From Rhizobium leguminosarum bv. trifolii WSM2297 (GTDB lineage Bacteria > Pseudomonadota > Alphaproteobacteria > Rhizobiales > Rhizobiaceae): DNA of 64,000 nucleotides. Shown piece by piece: positions 1 through 7,577 of this stretch (its first letter is position 1; each line of letters starts with the position of its first letter). Below the pieces are notes generated by a model that did no database searches, had not been told where the DNA came from, and worked only from the letters and a program-made list of their open reading frames with translations. The stretch covers positions 6,828 through 70,827 of the forward strand of contig NZ_JH719394.1 of NCBI RefSeq assembly GCF_000271845.1, in the 5' to 3' direction. A program made the position numbers and the translations under genes.

Positions 1-468
1 GCCGATGCGGCTCATCGGGTCCTCCACAGGTGCGATGCAATGAGTGGGTCGATCGAGACCGGTGATCTGATCGGTATTGAACACCGTGTAGGTCTTGAGG
101 AATGGAATATCCCGTTCGATCTCCGCGCCTGTTTCCGTCGTCTCGGCACGGATGAAAGAACTGGCGAAGACAACGGTGGTGCCGGTTTCGCCCTTGCGGA
201 CGGCAGCGCCGAGTTCTTTTGCCTGGCGAAAGGTCATCCAGGTCGATGACGCAAAGCCGCGGGCGATGGCTTCCGTCCAGAGGAGCAGAACATTGATCCC
301 GGTGTAGGGTTGGCCGTTGTGGCGCAGTGGCCGGCTGACCTCGGCTGTCGCATCTTTCGTCGTCCACGGTCTGGTCCATGGCCGTACGCCCTGTTCGAGA
401 TCGGCGATGATCTTGGTGGTGATGCGGCTGTAAATGTCTGATCGTTGATTGGATTGCTGCGTGCTCAT
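1..468 (-). CDS. ArdC-like antirestriction protein, N-terminal part (runs off window)
   Basis: This is the first 156 codons of a gene that continues beyond base 1. The product begins MSTQQSNQRSDIYSRIT and continues with GVRPWTRPW, GQPYTGINVLLLW and WMTFRQAKELGA, the signature of the N-terminal ssDNA-binding domain of ArdC-type antirestriction proteins. Known members are carried on conjugative plasmids and protect incoming DNA from restriction; the C-terminal metallopeptidase-like domain is outside the window. The start at 468 follows a GGAGG Shine-Dalgarno by seven bases. That Shine-Dalgarno lies in the 3' arm of a small hairpin (separate entry). The family call rests on motif recall; direct function in this strain is inferred. 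It suggests plasmid or integrated-element DNA. Confidence 0.8.
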   Translation of the reverse strand, partial: MSTQQSNQRSDIYSRITTKIIADLEQGVRPWTRPWTTKDATAEVSRPLRHNGQPYTGINVLLLWTEAIARGFASSTWMTFRQAKELGAAVRKGETGTTVVFASSFIRAETTETGAEIERDIPFLKTYTVFNTDQITGLDRPTHCIAPVEDPMSRIG

Positions 469-474
469 GTCTGA

Positions 475-506
475 ACCTCCGTTTGGAGGTCGCGGCCATC
501 GCGACC
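475..506 (-). promoter_or_regulatory. Overlapping hairpins in the ardC-like leader that mask the Shine-Dalgarno
   Basis: On the minus-strand transcript, ACCTCC (490-485) can pair with GGAGGT (480-475) across the loop AAAC, a perfect 6-bp stem that contains the whole GGAGG Shine-Dalgarno of the gene starting at 468. Immediately upstream, GGTCGCG (506-500) pairs with CGCGACC (494-488) across a 5-base loop. The two stems share bases 488-490, so they compete. Formation of the upstream stem would leave only three pairs in the second one. The complementarity is visible in the sequence; a translational switch is an inference. Confidence 0.5.
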
Positions 507-1113
507 TGCTACGGCGGTCTGAAAGCCAGGCAACAAGCGCTGCCTGCACCCGCAGGGCCGCAACGAAGTGGAGGACGGCAAAGCCGTTGCTGGCGGCGCG
601 AGCCTGGCAGGACCAAAAGCCGGGGCAGGACGCGATGGCAGCACCACTATCGTGAGTCCGTGACGGAGGCAGAGTGGCAAATCCAAGCGGCATCATGTCG
701 CTCGCATCGCACATGAACCCCGATCGGGGATCGTTTACCTGCTCGGCCCTCTCACCCGATCGATCGCGGCAGAGAACGGCCGTGACTGCATGACCTGTAT
801 CCCGCATGTCCACACTACGGCCGAGCCGACACGGCCATTTGCACCGATCACGATGGACATCGCAGTTCTCCCGATAAGGCTGAACCCGAATTCCGCCTCA
901 CTTGGATTCGCAATCGAGACTGATCAATTACGGCCTGGGGCGAAGGACAGAAGCTTAGCCCAGCCACATCGATCGCCGAAATCGAATTCGGGGTTGGACG
1001 GACACGGCAATTTCCGCCACGCATCCCGCAAGGGCTGCGCGCTGCAGTATTTGAGCTGAATTGGGCGGGCCAGCGGCAGCTGAACGCAGTTCTAATTTTT
1101 TTGCGCCCGTACC
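507..1113. other. Non-coding stretch between ardC-like gene and hsp20 promoter
   Basis: About 600 bases with no convincing gene. The short open frames on both strands have no recognisable product, no good ribosome site and overlap one another. It must hold the promoter of the leftward ardC-like gene, but no clear -35/-10 pair could be assigned. I see no repeat or RNA gene here. Confidence 0.5.
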
Positions 1114-1142
1114 CTTGAAATCGAAATTTCCGGAAACCAAAT
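1114..1142 (+). promoter_or_regulatory. Candidate RpoH (sigma-32) promoter of hsp20
   Basis: CTTGAAA at 1114-1120 matches the heat-shock sigma factor -35 element, and CCAAAT at 1137-1142 lies 16 bases downstream in the -10 position (consensus CCCATnT-like). Transcription would begin near 1149, leaving a leader of about 90 bases before the Hsp20 start, which is the length expected for a ROSE-type thermometer. The -10 match is partial. Confidence 0.5.
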
Positions 1143-1148
1143 CGTTTG

Positions 1149-1241
1149 CCGCCAGCCGCTGACAACAGGGCTGGCATTGCTGGGAGCGCAAAACTTTCGG
1201 CGCTTCCGTACCCATGTTGCTTCAAGGAGGATATGGCTATG
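1149..1241 (+). promoter_or_regulatory. ROSE-type RNA thermometer in the hsp20 leader
   Basis: The leader folds into three successive hairpins. GCCAGCC (1151-1157) pairs with GGCTGGC (1169-1175). GGAGCGC (1183-1189) pairs with GCGCTTCC (1200-1207) with one bulged T. The last hairpin joins CCAT (1212-1215) to ATGG (1233-1236) and places TTGCT (1217-1221) opposite the AAGGAGG Shine-Dalgarno (1224-1230). A U(U/C)GCU element facing the Shine-Dalgarno, preceded by one or more stable hairpins, is the hallmark of ROSE elements that block translation of rhizobial small heat-shock genes at low temperature. The pairing is visible; thermal melting is inferred from the family. Confidence 0.75.
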
Positions 1242-1712
1242 GCAACATCTTATGACTATGCACCACTGTTCCGCTCAAGCGTCGGTTTCGACCGGGTCTT
1301 CAATCTGCTGGAAAACGCCCAGCGCGCCCGCTCTATCAGTGATTGGCCGCCCTACGACATCGTCAAGACCGGCGATGACAGCTACCGGATCTCGATTGCG
1401 GTCGCCGGTTTCGCCCAGAACGAGCTCGATATCACCTTTCAGTCCAACCTGCTGACAGTGACCGGCAAGAGGCAGGAAGCTCCTACGGACGGCTACCTGC
1501 ACCGCGGCATTGCCGCCCGGCCCTTCGAGCACCGGTTCGAGCTTGCCGATCATGTTCGGGTCGACGGCGCCGATTTGAGCAACGGCCTCCTCTCGATCGA
1601 TCTGGTTCGGGAGATTCCGGAGGCCCTGAAGCCGCGGAAGATCTCTATCCAGAGCGCGCCGGCACTGAGTTCCGAAACGACGCCACAGATCGAAGCGCAA
1701 AAAGCGGCTTAA
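1239..1712 (+). CDS. Hsp20/alpha-crystallin family small heat-shock protein
   Basis: A 157-residue IbpA-type small heat-shock protein, a cytoplasmic ATP-independent holdase that keeps denatured proteins refoldable. The alpha-crystallin domain runs from about residue 37 (PPYDIVKTGDDSYRI) to 138. It includes the RGIAARPFEHRFELAD segment (89-104), usual in the class A rhizobial proteins, and the NGLLSIDL strand (115-122). The start is set at 1239 because AAGGAGG at 1224-1230 is eight bases upstream; an in-frame ATG at 1233 is too close to it. The leader carries a probable RpoH promoter and a ROSE thermometer, so expression is likely heat controlled twice. Two small genes follow in the same direction. 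Confidence 0.93.
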   Translation: MATSYDYAPLFRSSVGFDRVFNLLENAQRARSISDWPPYDIVKTGDDSYRISIAVAGFAQNELDITFQSNLLTVTGKRQEAPTDGYLHRGIAARPFEHRFELADHVRVDGADLSNGLLSIDLVREIPEALKPRKISIQSAPALSSETTPQIEAQKAA

Positions 1713-1785
1713 TCCACACTGTCCACTGAAAGAGGGCGCCGTTGCGACGGCGCCCACCAACATCCGGGTCGGGAAGGAGAGAACG

Positions 1786-2085
1786 ATGAAACCCGATATG
1801 TTCAGAGAACCTATATCCATTCTTGTCGGTCTTGGTTTTCCGGCAGAAGTGCGTTCAGTGATGGACGCCTACCGACATCTTATCGAATGGCCGGTGTCAC
1901 AGAGAGACACCGCCCATTCAGTTGCGCTGAAGGCCTGCAGCGCTGCGCTGCGCGGTGAAATAGAAGCGGAAACCGCGCGCGGCCTATTCGCCGCCTTTGC
2001 CGAAAAACACGATCTGCTGGCACCTGATATCGACGCCATCGCACCATCCCGTCTGCGGCGCGACGGCGACCCTCACGCGTGCTGA
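1786..2085 (+). CDS. Small DUF982-like protein
   Basis: A 99-residue protein with a good ribosome site (AAGGAGAG, 1773-1780). The pattern of a G-x-G turn, an AYRHLIEWP segment (about 29-37), a conserved central A-x-x-A-C-x-A-A-L-R-G block (about 47-57) and a following E-T-A-R helix resembles the small rhizobial DUF982 family, whose function is unknown. It lies 73 bases after hsp20 and nine bases before the next small gene, so co-transcription with either is possible. The family assignment is from pattern memory and should be treated as moderate. Confidence 0.65.
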   Translation: MKPDMFREPISILVGLGFPAEVRSVMDAYRHLIEWPVSQRDTAHSVALKACSAALRGEIEAETARGLFAAFAEKHDLLAPDIDAIAPSRLRRDGDPHAC

Positions 2086-2094
2086 GGTGGACTG

Positions 2095-2376
2095 ATGATG
2101 AACGCCGTGGTGCAGGAGATCGTCAATAATGCTGTCGCGATGGGACCTTCCGTCCTGATGCCGGAAGGGCTGCAGTTTCGGCGGCCAATCGATGTGGTGA
2201 ACGCGCCTGCCATTTCCGTCGATGACAAGCGGGCAATCCTTGCGGCATGGGCGTCGGACTTTTACGCACTGGACTCCCGACCGGTGCTGCGTCATGTTCC
2301 AGGCACGCCCGAGCCGGTTTCGATCGATGACCTCCAGTCTGCGCTCAAGGAACTCGACCGGCGCTACGATATCTGA
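2095..2376 (+). CDS. Small conserved hypothetical protein
   Basis: A 93-residue protein of a type common in Rhizobiales, with the arrangement F-x-x-P-x-D-V-V, then DDKRAILAAWASD (about 43-55), then LRHVPG and a C-terminal DDLQSALKELDRR helix. I know of no established function for this type. It starts nine bases after the preceding small gene behind GAGGTGG, so the two are probably co-transcribed and possibly translationally coupled. ATG codons at 2095 and 2098 are both possible. It is predicted soluble, with no signal peptide or membrane segment. Confidence 0.65.
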   Translation: MMNAVVQEIVNNAVAMGPSVLMPEGLQFRRPIDVVNAPAISVDDKRAILAAWASDFYALDSRPVLRHVPGTPEPVSIDDLQSALKELDRRYDI

Positions 2377-2492
2377 TTGGGTCTCACCTACACGGTCTGT
2401 TATCGACTTGGCGTGCCAACGTTGCTGCGGTTCCGGCGCGGGAATGAAAGTCTGAAAAACATTCTTTCGGGTGGTCGTCCATACGGTTGGCC

Positions 2493-3350
2493 TTATCGCA
2501 GGAAATCCGAGAGAGCTTCCGCCAGAGCGGTCGGGTTTTCTTCTGCGACGTGGTGGCCGCTGTTAATCCCGAAGCCCGTCACTTCGTCGGCCCAGCCACG
2601 CCAGATCGCAACCGGATCCCCGTAGATCTTCTCCAGATCATCCTTTGTCGACCACAAGCACAACATGGGACAGGTGACGCGTTTGCCTGCGGCTCGATCC
2701 GCACGGTCGTGTTCGTGGTCGATCCGAATTCCGGCGCGGTAGTCTTCGACCATGCCGTGGACGGCGCCAGGATTGTGAATGATGTCGAGAAGGTCGTTAT
2801 AGGACTCGGCGCCCATCAGGTCGGGGTCAAGGTTGGAATACCACGCGACTGGGTCGGCCAGAATGGCCCTCTCCGGCTTCTCGGGTTCGGCAAAGAAGAA
2901 CCAATGATACCAATCCCTGGCGAATTTCCAGTCGGCTCGTTCGAGATGCTCGAGCACCGGCAGGCCGTCTACCGTGACAAGGCGACGGACGACGCCCTGG
3001 TGGTCCATCGCCATCCGGAAGGCTGTGAGCGCCCCACGATCATGCCCGACGACATCGAAGCTTCGGTGGCCCAATGTGGTCATCATCTCGACAAGGACTG
3101 CCGCCTTGGCCCGTTTCGAGGAGTGCGTGCTATCGGCCGCGTAAGGGGGAACATAAGAGCGACCAAAACCTGGCAAATCGGGGCAGACGACGGTGAACCG
3201 GTCGGCGAGCAGGTCTGCCACTCCTCCCCACGTCATATGGGTTCGCGGATGGCCATGAAGCAGTAGGACCGGCTGCCCCGAGCCGCCATGCCGGACCCGG
3301 AGGTTTCCGGAGCTAGTCTCAATTTCGGTAAGTTCGAATCCATCGAACAT
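2493..3350 (-). CDS. Alpha/beta hydrolase, haloacetate dehalogenase-like
   Basis: A 285-residue alpha/beta-hydrolase. The N-terminus MFDGFEL matches the fluoroacetate dehalogenase type, followed by the oxyanion-hole HGHPRTHMTW (32-41) and the nucleophile elbow GHDRG (102-106). Asp104 is in the place of the usual serine, which marks dehalogenases and epoxide hydrolases rather than esterases. The catalytic histidine is probably in SGHHVAEENP near the C-terminus. Known relatives hydrolyse haloacetates to glycolate; the real substrate here cannot be read from sequence. The start at 3350 was chosen from the family N-terminus; upstream codons in the same frame look non-coding. It follows the small acidic gene by four bases, indicating an operon. 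Confidence 0.82.
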   Translation of the reverse strand: MFDGFELTEIETSSGNLRVRHGGSGQPVLLLHGHPRTHMTWGGVADLLADRFTVVCPDLPGFGRSYVPPYAADSTHSSKRAKAAVLVEMMTTLGHRSFDVVGHDRGALTAFRMAMDHQGVVRRLVTVDGLPVLEHLERADWKFARDWYHWFFFAEPEKPERAILADPVAWYSNLDPDLMGAESYNDLLDIIHNPGAVHGMVEDYRAGIRIDHEHDRADRAAGKRVTCPMLCLWSTKDDLEKIYGDPVAIWRGWADEVTGFGINSGHHVAEENPTALAEALSDFLR

Positions 3351-3354
3351 GACG

Positions 3355-3603
3355 CTAGCTCTCGGACGCCAGAGGGCCCGGCTTGAAGTCGCCAGGAGCA
3401 TCGGCATGGGACAGACTCGCGCCGGACGTGATCGAAGAACTCTCTTCGTCCCAGTCGTCCTTCGATGGAGCGACGCCGGTGCCATGGTCGGCCAACCAGG
3501 TCTGCGGCCGGTCGCCGGTCTTTCCCTTCACTTTCGCTTCGGGACAATTGCAGTCGCGATGGCCGTCTGGTCGGGCGTCCGCCTTTGAATGGTCTTTGGC
3601 CAT
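3355..3603 (-). CDS. Small acidic hypothetical protein
   Basis: An 82-residue, highly polar protein (MAKDHSKADARPDG...) rich in Asp, Lys, Ser and Gly, with a DCNCPEAKVKGKTGDRP segment holding its only two cysteines. No domain is recognised and it is probably disordered. GGAG lies upstream of the start at 3603. It ends four bases before the hydrolase start on the same strand, so the two are likely transcribed together. It may be a real small protein or an open frame kept by chance. Confidence 0.45.
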   Translation of the reverse strand: MAKDHSKADARPDGHRDCNCPEAKVKGKTGDRPQTWLADHGTGVAPSKDDWDEESSSITSGASLSHADAPGDFKPGPLASES

Positions 3604-3927
3604 TAATGGCTCCACAATTTTCGATCGTCGACTTCGATCATTCGTCAACTGGAGCACGGCGCCGTCGAGGCAAGGTAGAAGCTGGCTCTCACAGATCGTC
3701 GGCTAGACCTTTTCCTTTATGGCCTAGAGAAAGAGCCTCCATAAGGAGACGCCGAATTGCAAACGCCGCGGACTGGAAGCTCCGAGTGTTAAGGGCGAAA
3801 CCAGCGCAGACTGAGGCAAGTAACGAGGAGGCATGAAGGGCTTTGGAGCTCGCACTCTGAACATACTGCCTGAGACACTAGGGCGCCGGTCGCTGGTGTT
3901 CCTCCATGGCGACGCCGGCGAATTAGC
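3604..3927. other. Intergenic region upstream of the hydrolase pair
   Basis: About 320 bases between the start of the small acidic gene and the terminator of the sugar-transport operon. An open frame from 3833 on the plus strand runs antisense into the binding-protein gene and is not credible. No promoter could be assigned with confidence. Confidence 0.4.
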
Positions 3928-3963
3928 CCCACCCGGCCAGCCTGATGCGTCCAGCCGGGTGGG
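3928..3963 (-). terminator. Hairpin at the end of the sugar ABC operon
   Basis: CCCACCCGG (3928-3936) and CCGGGTGGG (3955-3963) form a perfect 9-bp stem ten bases beyond the binding-protein stop codon. There is no strong U-run after it, so it may act as a transcript-end stabiliser or a weak terminator. Confidence 0.6.
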
Positions 3964-3973
3964 ACCTAGAACG

Positions 3974-4963
3974 CTATTTGCCCATCATCTGCTTCGCGTT
4001 TTCGGGCGTGATGGCTGTGGTATCGACTGTTACCGTTGGTTCAACAGACGATGCGCAGTCGAGCAATATCGACTTTGCCATGTCGATCGCCTCTTTTGCT
4101 CCTGTAGGATATGTAAAGGTCGCGGACCAATCGCCCTTTGCGACCGCTTCAATTCCCCCCGCAGGCCCAGGCAAGCCATCGGTTCCGATGATCTTCACGC
4201 TTTTACCGGCACCTTTGGCTGCAAGCAGAGCACCGGCCGCCATCATGTCATTGCTGGCATAGACCATCTTGATGTCCGGATGAGCCTGCAGCATGGCCGC
4301 GAACGCCGTTTGCGCTTTATCCGGTAGCCAGTCGGCCGCCTGTTCTGCCACGATCTGGATTTTCGAATTGGCCTTCACGCCATCTTTGAAGCCATTGAGC
4401 CGCTCGACTGCCGGTGTGGAACTCGGCAAGCCCTCCAGCACGGCGGCCTCGCCGCCATCTGGAAGAAGCGTCTTGCTCGTATATTCGCCCGCTGCCAGCG
4501 CAATCTTATAGTTATCGCCTCCGATGAAAGCTGTGTAGTCCTTGCCCGCTTCACCGTTCGTCTTGCGATCGAGTTCGATGACTGGGATTCCCGCGTCCAT
4601 TGCCCGCTTGACAGCGGGTGTAAGCGGAGCCGCCTCGAAAGGCGAGATCAACAGAAGGTCGACCTTTTGAGTGATGAAGTTGTCGACCTGCGACGTCTGC
4701 GTGTTGACGTTGCCTGCCCCGTCGGCAATCTGCAACGTAAACTGGGGGACTGCCTTGGCAGCTGCTTCCAGTTCATCGTTGACGTGCTGGCGGTAGGGTT
4801 CGGCATTGTTTGCCTGCGAGAAGCCGATGACGAATTCGCCGTCTTTGGCGCAAGCCTTCACAAGCGGGTCGGCAGCCTGGGCCACGCCAGCGATGCAAAG
4901 GCACGAGCCGGCAAGGAGTGCGATGCGTCCGGCATTCGAAAGTCGAAGTGCATTCTGTGTCAT
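3974..4963 (-). CDS. Sugar ABC transporter periplasmic binding protein (RbsB type)
   Basis: A 329-residue type-1 periplasmic binding protein. A signal peptide occupies about residues 1-30, with cleavage probably after VAQAA. The family pattern follows: IGFSQANNAEPYRQ, DLLLISPFEAAPLTPAV, AGIPVIELDRK and YASNDMMAAGAL. It should capture a monosaccharide and deliver it to the permease and ATPase encoded upstream. The start at 4963 has GGAGGA seven bases upstream. It is the last gene of a LacI-ATPase-permease-binding protein operon on the minus strand, separated from the permease by 53 bases. The sugar is not deducible; the divergent FucU/RbsD-type mutarotase suggests a sugar whose anomers must be interconverted, such as a 6-deoxyhexose or ribose. 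Confidence 0.88.
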   Translation of the reverse strand: MTQNALRLSNAGRIALLAGSCLCIAGVAQAADPLVKACAKDGEFVIGFSQANNAEPYRQHVNDELEAAAKAVPQFTLQIADGAGNVNTQTSQVDNFITQKVDLLLISPFEAAPLTPAVKRAMDAGIPVIELDRKTNGEAGKDYTAFIGGDNYKIALAAGEYTSKTLLPDGGEAAVLEGLPSSTPAVERLNGFKDGVKANSKIQIVAEQAADWLPDKAQTAFAAMLQAHPDIKMVYASNDMMAAGALLAAKGAGKSVKIIGTDGLPGPAGGIEAVAKGDWSATFTYPTGAKEAIDMAKSILLDCASSVEPTVTVDTTAITPENAKQMMGK

Positions 4964-5016
4964 TACTTTCTCCTCCACATTGGTCCCGGATCCACCTTCC
5001 GGGAGATGCCGCCACA

Positions 5017-6060
5017 CTACCTGCCCAATCCTTCGCGGCGACGAACGAGGGATTGAAGGACTGCCGCCAGAACGATGATTGCCGCTGTGGCAAGCAACTG
5101 CATGGCTGGCGTGATGTTGTTGAGCTGAAGAATATTGGCTAAGGCGCCAAGCATGATCGTACCGGCGATCGTTCCGACCATAGAGCCCGACCCGCCAAAC
5201 AGGCTGGTCCCTCCAATGACGACAGCCGCGATCGCCGTCAATTCATATCCGGTCCCATCATTGGCACTTCCGAAATTGAATTGCCCGGCATGGACGATGC
5301 CGGCCAGCGCGGATGCAAAGCCGGTAATGGCGTAAACGGCAATCTTGATTGCCGAGACCGGAACACCCGAGATGCGAGCGGCGCGCTCGTTGCCGCCGAC
5401 GGCATAGACGTAACGGCCGAACCTCGTCGTGTTCAACGCCAGCGTTGCGATGCAGGCAAAGATCAAGAAGACGATCGTGGCCACGGGAACGACGTTGCCG
5501 AACAATCGACCGCCGAGGACCGCAAAGATGGGGGGAGCCAGCCCAGGGCCATCGCCATAGGAGATATTGATGTACTGATTGCCCGAGACAACGAGCGCCA
5601 GCCCGCGCGCTGCCTGCAAACCGGCAAGAGTAACGATAAATGCCTCAAGCCGAAACTTGCTTGAGATCGCTCCCTGGACCAGGCCGAAACAGGTGCCCAT
5701 CAACAGCACTGCCAGCACCGTTGTAATCAGTCCAAACCCGCCCGAGACCATCAATGTTGCTGTGACGACGCTCGCAAGACCAAGGGTCGCCCCAACCGAG
5801 AGATCGATCCCGGCGGTTATGATCACGAAGGTCATCCCGATTGCGATGATGCCGGTCTCGGACACCGCGCGAACGATGTTGGCGATATTATCGGGTTGAA
5901 TGAACAGGATGACCCCATGGCGACGCGGCGAGAAGATGATGCCGCCGGCAAAAACCAGCACGAGGCCGATCAGACTTTGGAAGCGGACGATGACCGCAAG
6001 CGGATCAATGCGCTTTGCGGGTTGAATTGGAGAACTCGACGTAATTTGCTGTTCGGACAT
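5017..6060 (-). CDS. Sugar ABC transporter permease (RbsC type)
   Basis: An inner-membrane permease of about 347 residues from the CUT2/RbsC family, rich in hydrophobic segments. The conserved permease loop reads TAGIDLSVGATLGL near residue 80. The late motif with VYAVGGNERAARISGVPV and the GGTSLFGGSGSMVGT loop are also typical. Two ATG codons (6063 and 6060) are adjacent; both overlap the TGA of the upstream ATPase gene, giving translational coupling, with GGGAGG just upstream. It works with the neighbouring ATPase and binding protein to import a sugar. Confidence 0.88.
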   Translation of the reverse strand: MSEQQITSSSPIQPAKRIDPLAVIVRFQSLIGLVLVFAGGIIFSPRRHGVILFIQPDNIANIVRAVSETGIIAIGMTFVIITAGIDLSVGATLGLASVVTATLMVSGGFGLITTVLAVLLMGTCFGLVQGAISSKFRLEAFIVTLAGLQAARGLALVVSGNQYINISYGDGPGLAPPIFAVLGGRLFGNVVPVATIVFLIFACIATLALNTTRFGRYVYAVGGNERAARISGVPVSAIKIAVYAITGFASALAGIVHAGQFNFGSANDGTGYELTAIAAVVIGGTSLFGGSGSMVGTIAGTIMLGALANILQLNNITPAMQLLATAAIIVLAAVLQSLVRRREGLGR

Positions 6061-7577
6061 CATCCCTCCCTCCCGTTGGCGGCTGCCAGAACGTCGTGTT
6101 CGCTGACCCCGCCGGAAAATTCGGCAACGCTGCAGCCGTTGCGTAGGACCACTATTCGATCGCATAGGCCAATCAGCTCAGGCATTTCGCTTGAAGCGAC
6201 AAGGATGCCCAATCCATCCGAGGCAAATTTGCGCAGGCGAGCGTAAATCTCCCCCTTCGCTCCGACATCCACACCGCGGGTCGGCTCGTCGAGAAGCAAC
6301 AAGCTCGGATTGCCCAGCACTTCCTTGGCAAGCACCACTTTCTGCTGGTTGCCGCCAGACAGAGCACCCACCGCGATCTCCGGATTCTTAGGACGGATGT
6401 CGAAATTACCGAACGAGCTCTTGATCGCGTCATCCTGTCGACGTGCAGACAACAAGCCGTTTGGGGAAATCCGGCGAATGACCGACATAACCAGATTTAG
6501 GCCGACGGACATACGCAGCATGAGTCCGGCGCCGCGCCGATCGTCGGTCACGAATGCGAGACCAGCCCTGCGCGCGGCGGCGATGGATCTAAGCCGTGCC
6601 GGTTTGCCGCCAATTGTAACCTCACCCTGCCATCTGCCCGGCACGCCAGTCCCGTAAAGAGCGCTCAGAAGTTCCGTTCGCCCTGCACCCATCACCCCGG
6701 CCAAGCCGACAATTTCACCGCGGTGAACATCCAAGTCGATCTTCAATGGCGCCTGCCACCCGGGTGACGCACGGTGCGGGCGGAATGACGCCTGCCGCAT
6801 CCTCAGCAGCACGTCGCCGACCCGATCCGACCGAGGCGGGTAAAGCTCGTTCAATGGACGGCCGACGAGAAGCTGCACCAACTGGGCTTGTGGCGCGTTC
6901 GGTTCGGTAACGCCGGCGACCTTGCCGTCGCGCATGACTGTCACTCGATGGGCAATCTGCGGCACTTCCTCTAGGCGATGCGAAATATAGACGATACCGA
7001 CGCCTGACGATGCGAGCCCGCGCATAATATCGAACAATCGATCGACTTCGCCGACGGTCAATGCCGCTGTCGGCTCATCCATGATCAGAGCGCGGGATGC
7101 GTAGGACAGCGCCTTGACGATGGCGACGACTTGGCGCTGGCCGATCGAAAGTTCGCCGACAAGCTGGGCGGGATCGATCGATCGGTCGATTGCCTCCAGT
7201 CTTGTGCGTGCTTCGCGCAGCATCGCCTTGCCGTCGAGCATGCCGTGTGGATGGACAAGCTCACGGCCAAGAAAGAGATTGGCCGCGACGCTCAAACTCG
7301 AAACGAGATCCAATTCCTGGAAAATCGTTGCAATTCCTGCAGCTTGTGCATCCCGGGGGCTGTGAAATCGGGCGGGTTTGCCATCGATGAAGATCTCTCC
7401 CTGATCCGGCGTGTGCACGCCGGACATCAGGTTCATCAACGTTGATTTGCCCGCACCATTCTCTCCAAGCAGAGCATGGATTTCACCAACTCTAAGATCG
7501 AAGTCCACCCCGCGCAGCGCTTGAACACCGCCGAAATGCTTGGTGACCCCCTTCGCCGAAAGAACAACCTCGTTCAT
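6060..7577 (-). CDS. Sugar ABC transporter ATPase, double domain (RbsA type)
   Basis: A 505-residue ATPase with two fused nucleotide-binding domains, as in RbsA/MglA. The first half has Walker A GENGAGKST (38-46), a signature LSIGQRQ and Walker B followed by DEPTAAL. The second half has the degenerate A-loop GVMGAGRTEL, normal for this family, and LSGGNQQKV followed by LLDEPTRGVDVG. The start at 7577 overlaps the stop of the LacI gene (ATGA), and its own stop overlaps the permease start. It energises the transporter encoded downstream. Confidence 0.92.
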   Translation of the reverse strand: MNEVVLSAKGVTKHFGGVQALRGVDFDLRVGEIHALLGENGAGKSTLMNLMSGVHTPDQGEIFIDGKPARFHSPRDAQAAGIATIFQELDLVSSLSVAANLFLGRELVHPHGMLDGKAMLREARTRLEAIDRSIDPAQLVGELSIGQRQVVAIVKALSYASRALIMDEPTAALTVGEVDRLFDIMRGLASSGVGIVYISHRLEEVPQIAHRVTVMRDGKVAGVTEPNAPQAQLVQLLVGRPLNELYPPRSDRVGDVLLRMRQASFRPHRASPGWQAPLKIDLDVHRGEIVGLAGVMGAGRTELLSALYGTGVPGRWQGEVTIGGKPARLRSIAAARRAGLAFVTDDRRGAGLMLRMSVGLNLVMSVIRRISPNGLLSARRQDDAIKSSFGNFDIRPKNPEIAVGALSGGNQQKVVLAKEVLGNPSLLLLDEPTRGVDVGAKGEIYARLRKFASDGLGILVASSEMPELIGLCDRIVVLRNGCSVAEFSGGVSEHDVLAAANGREG

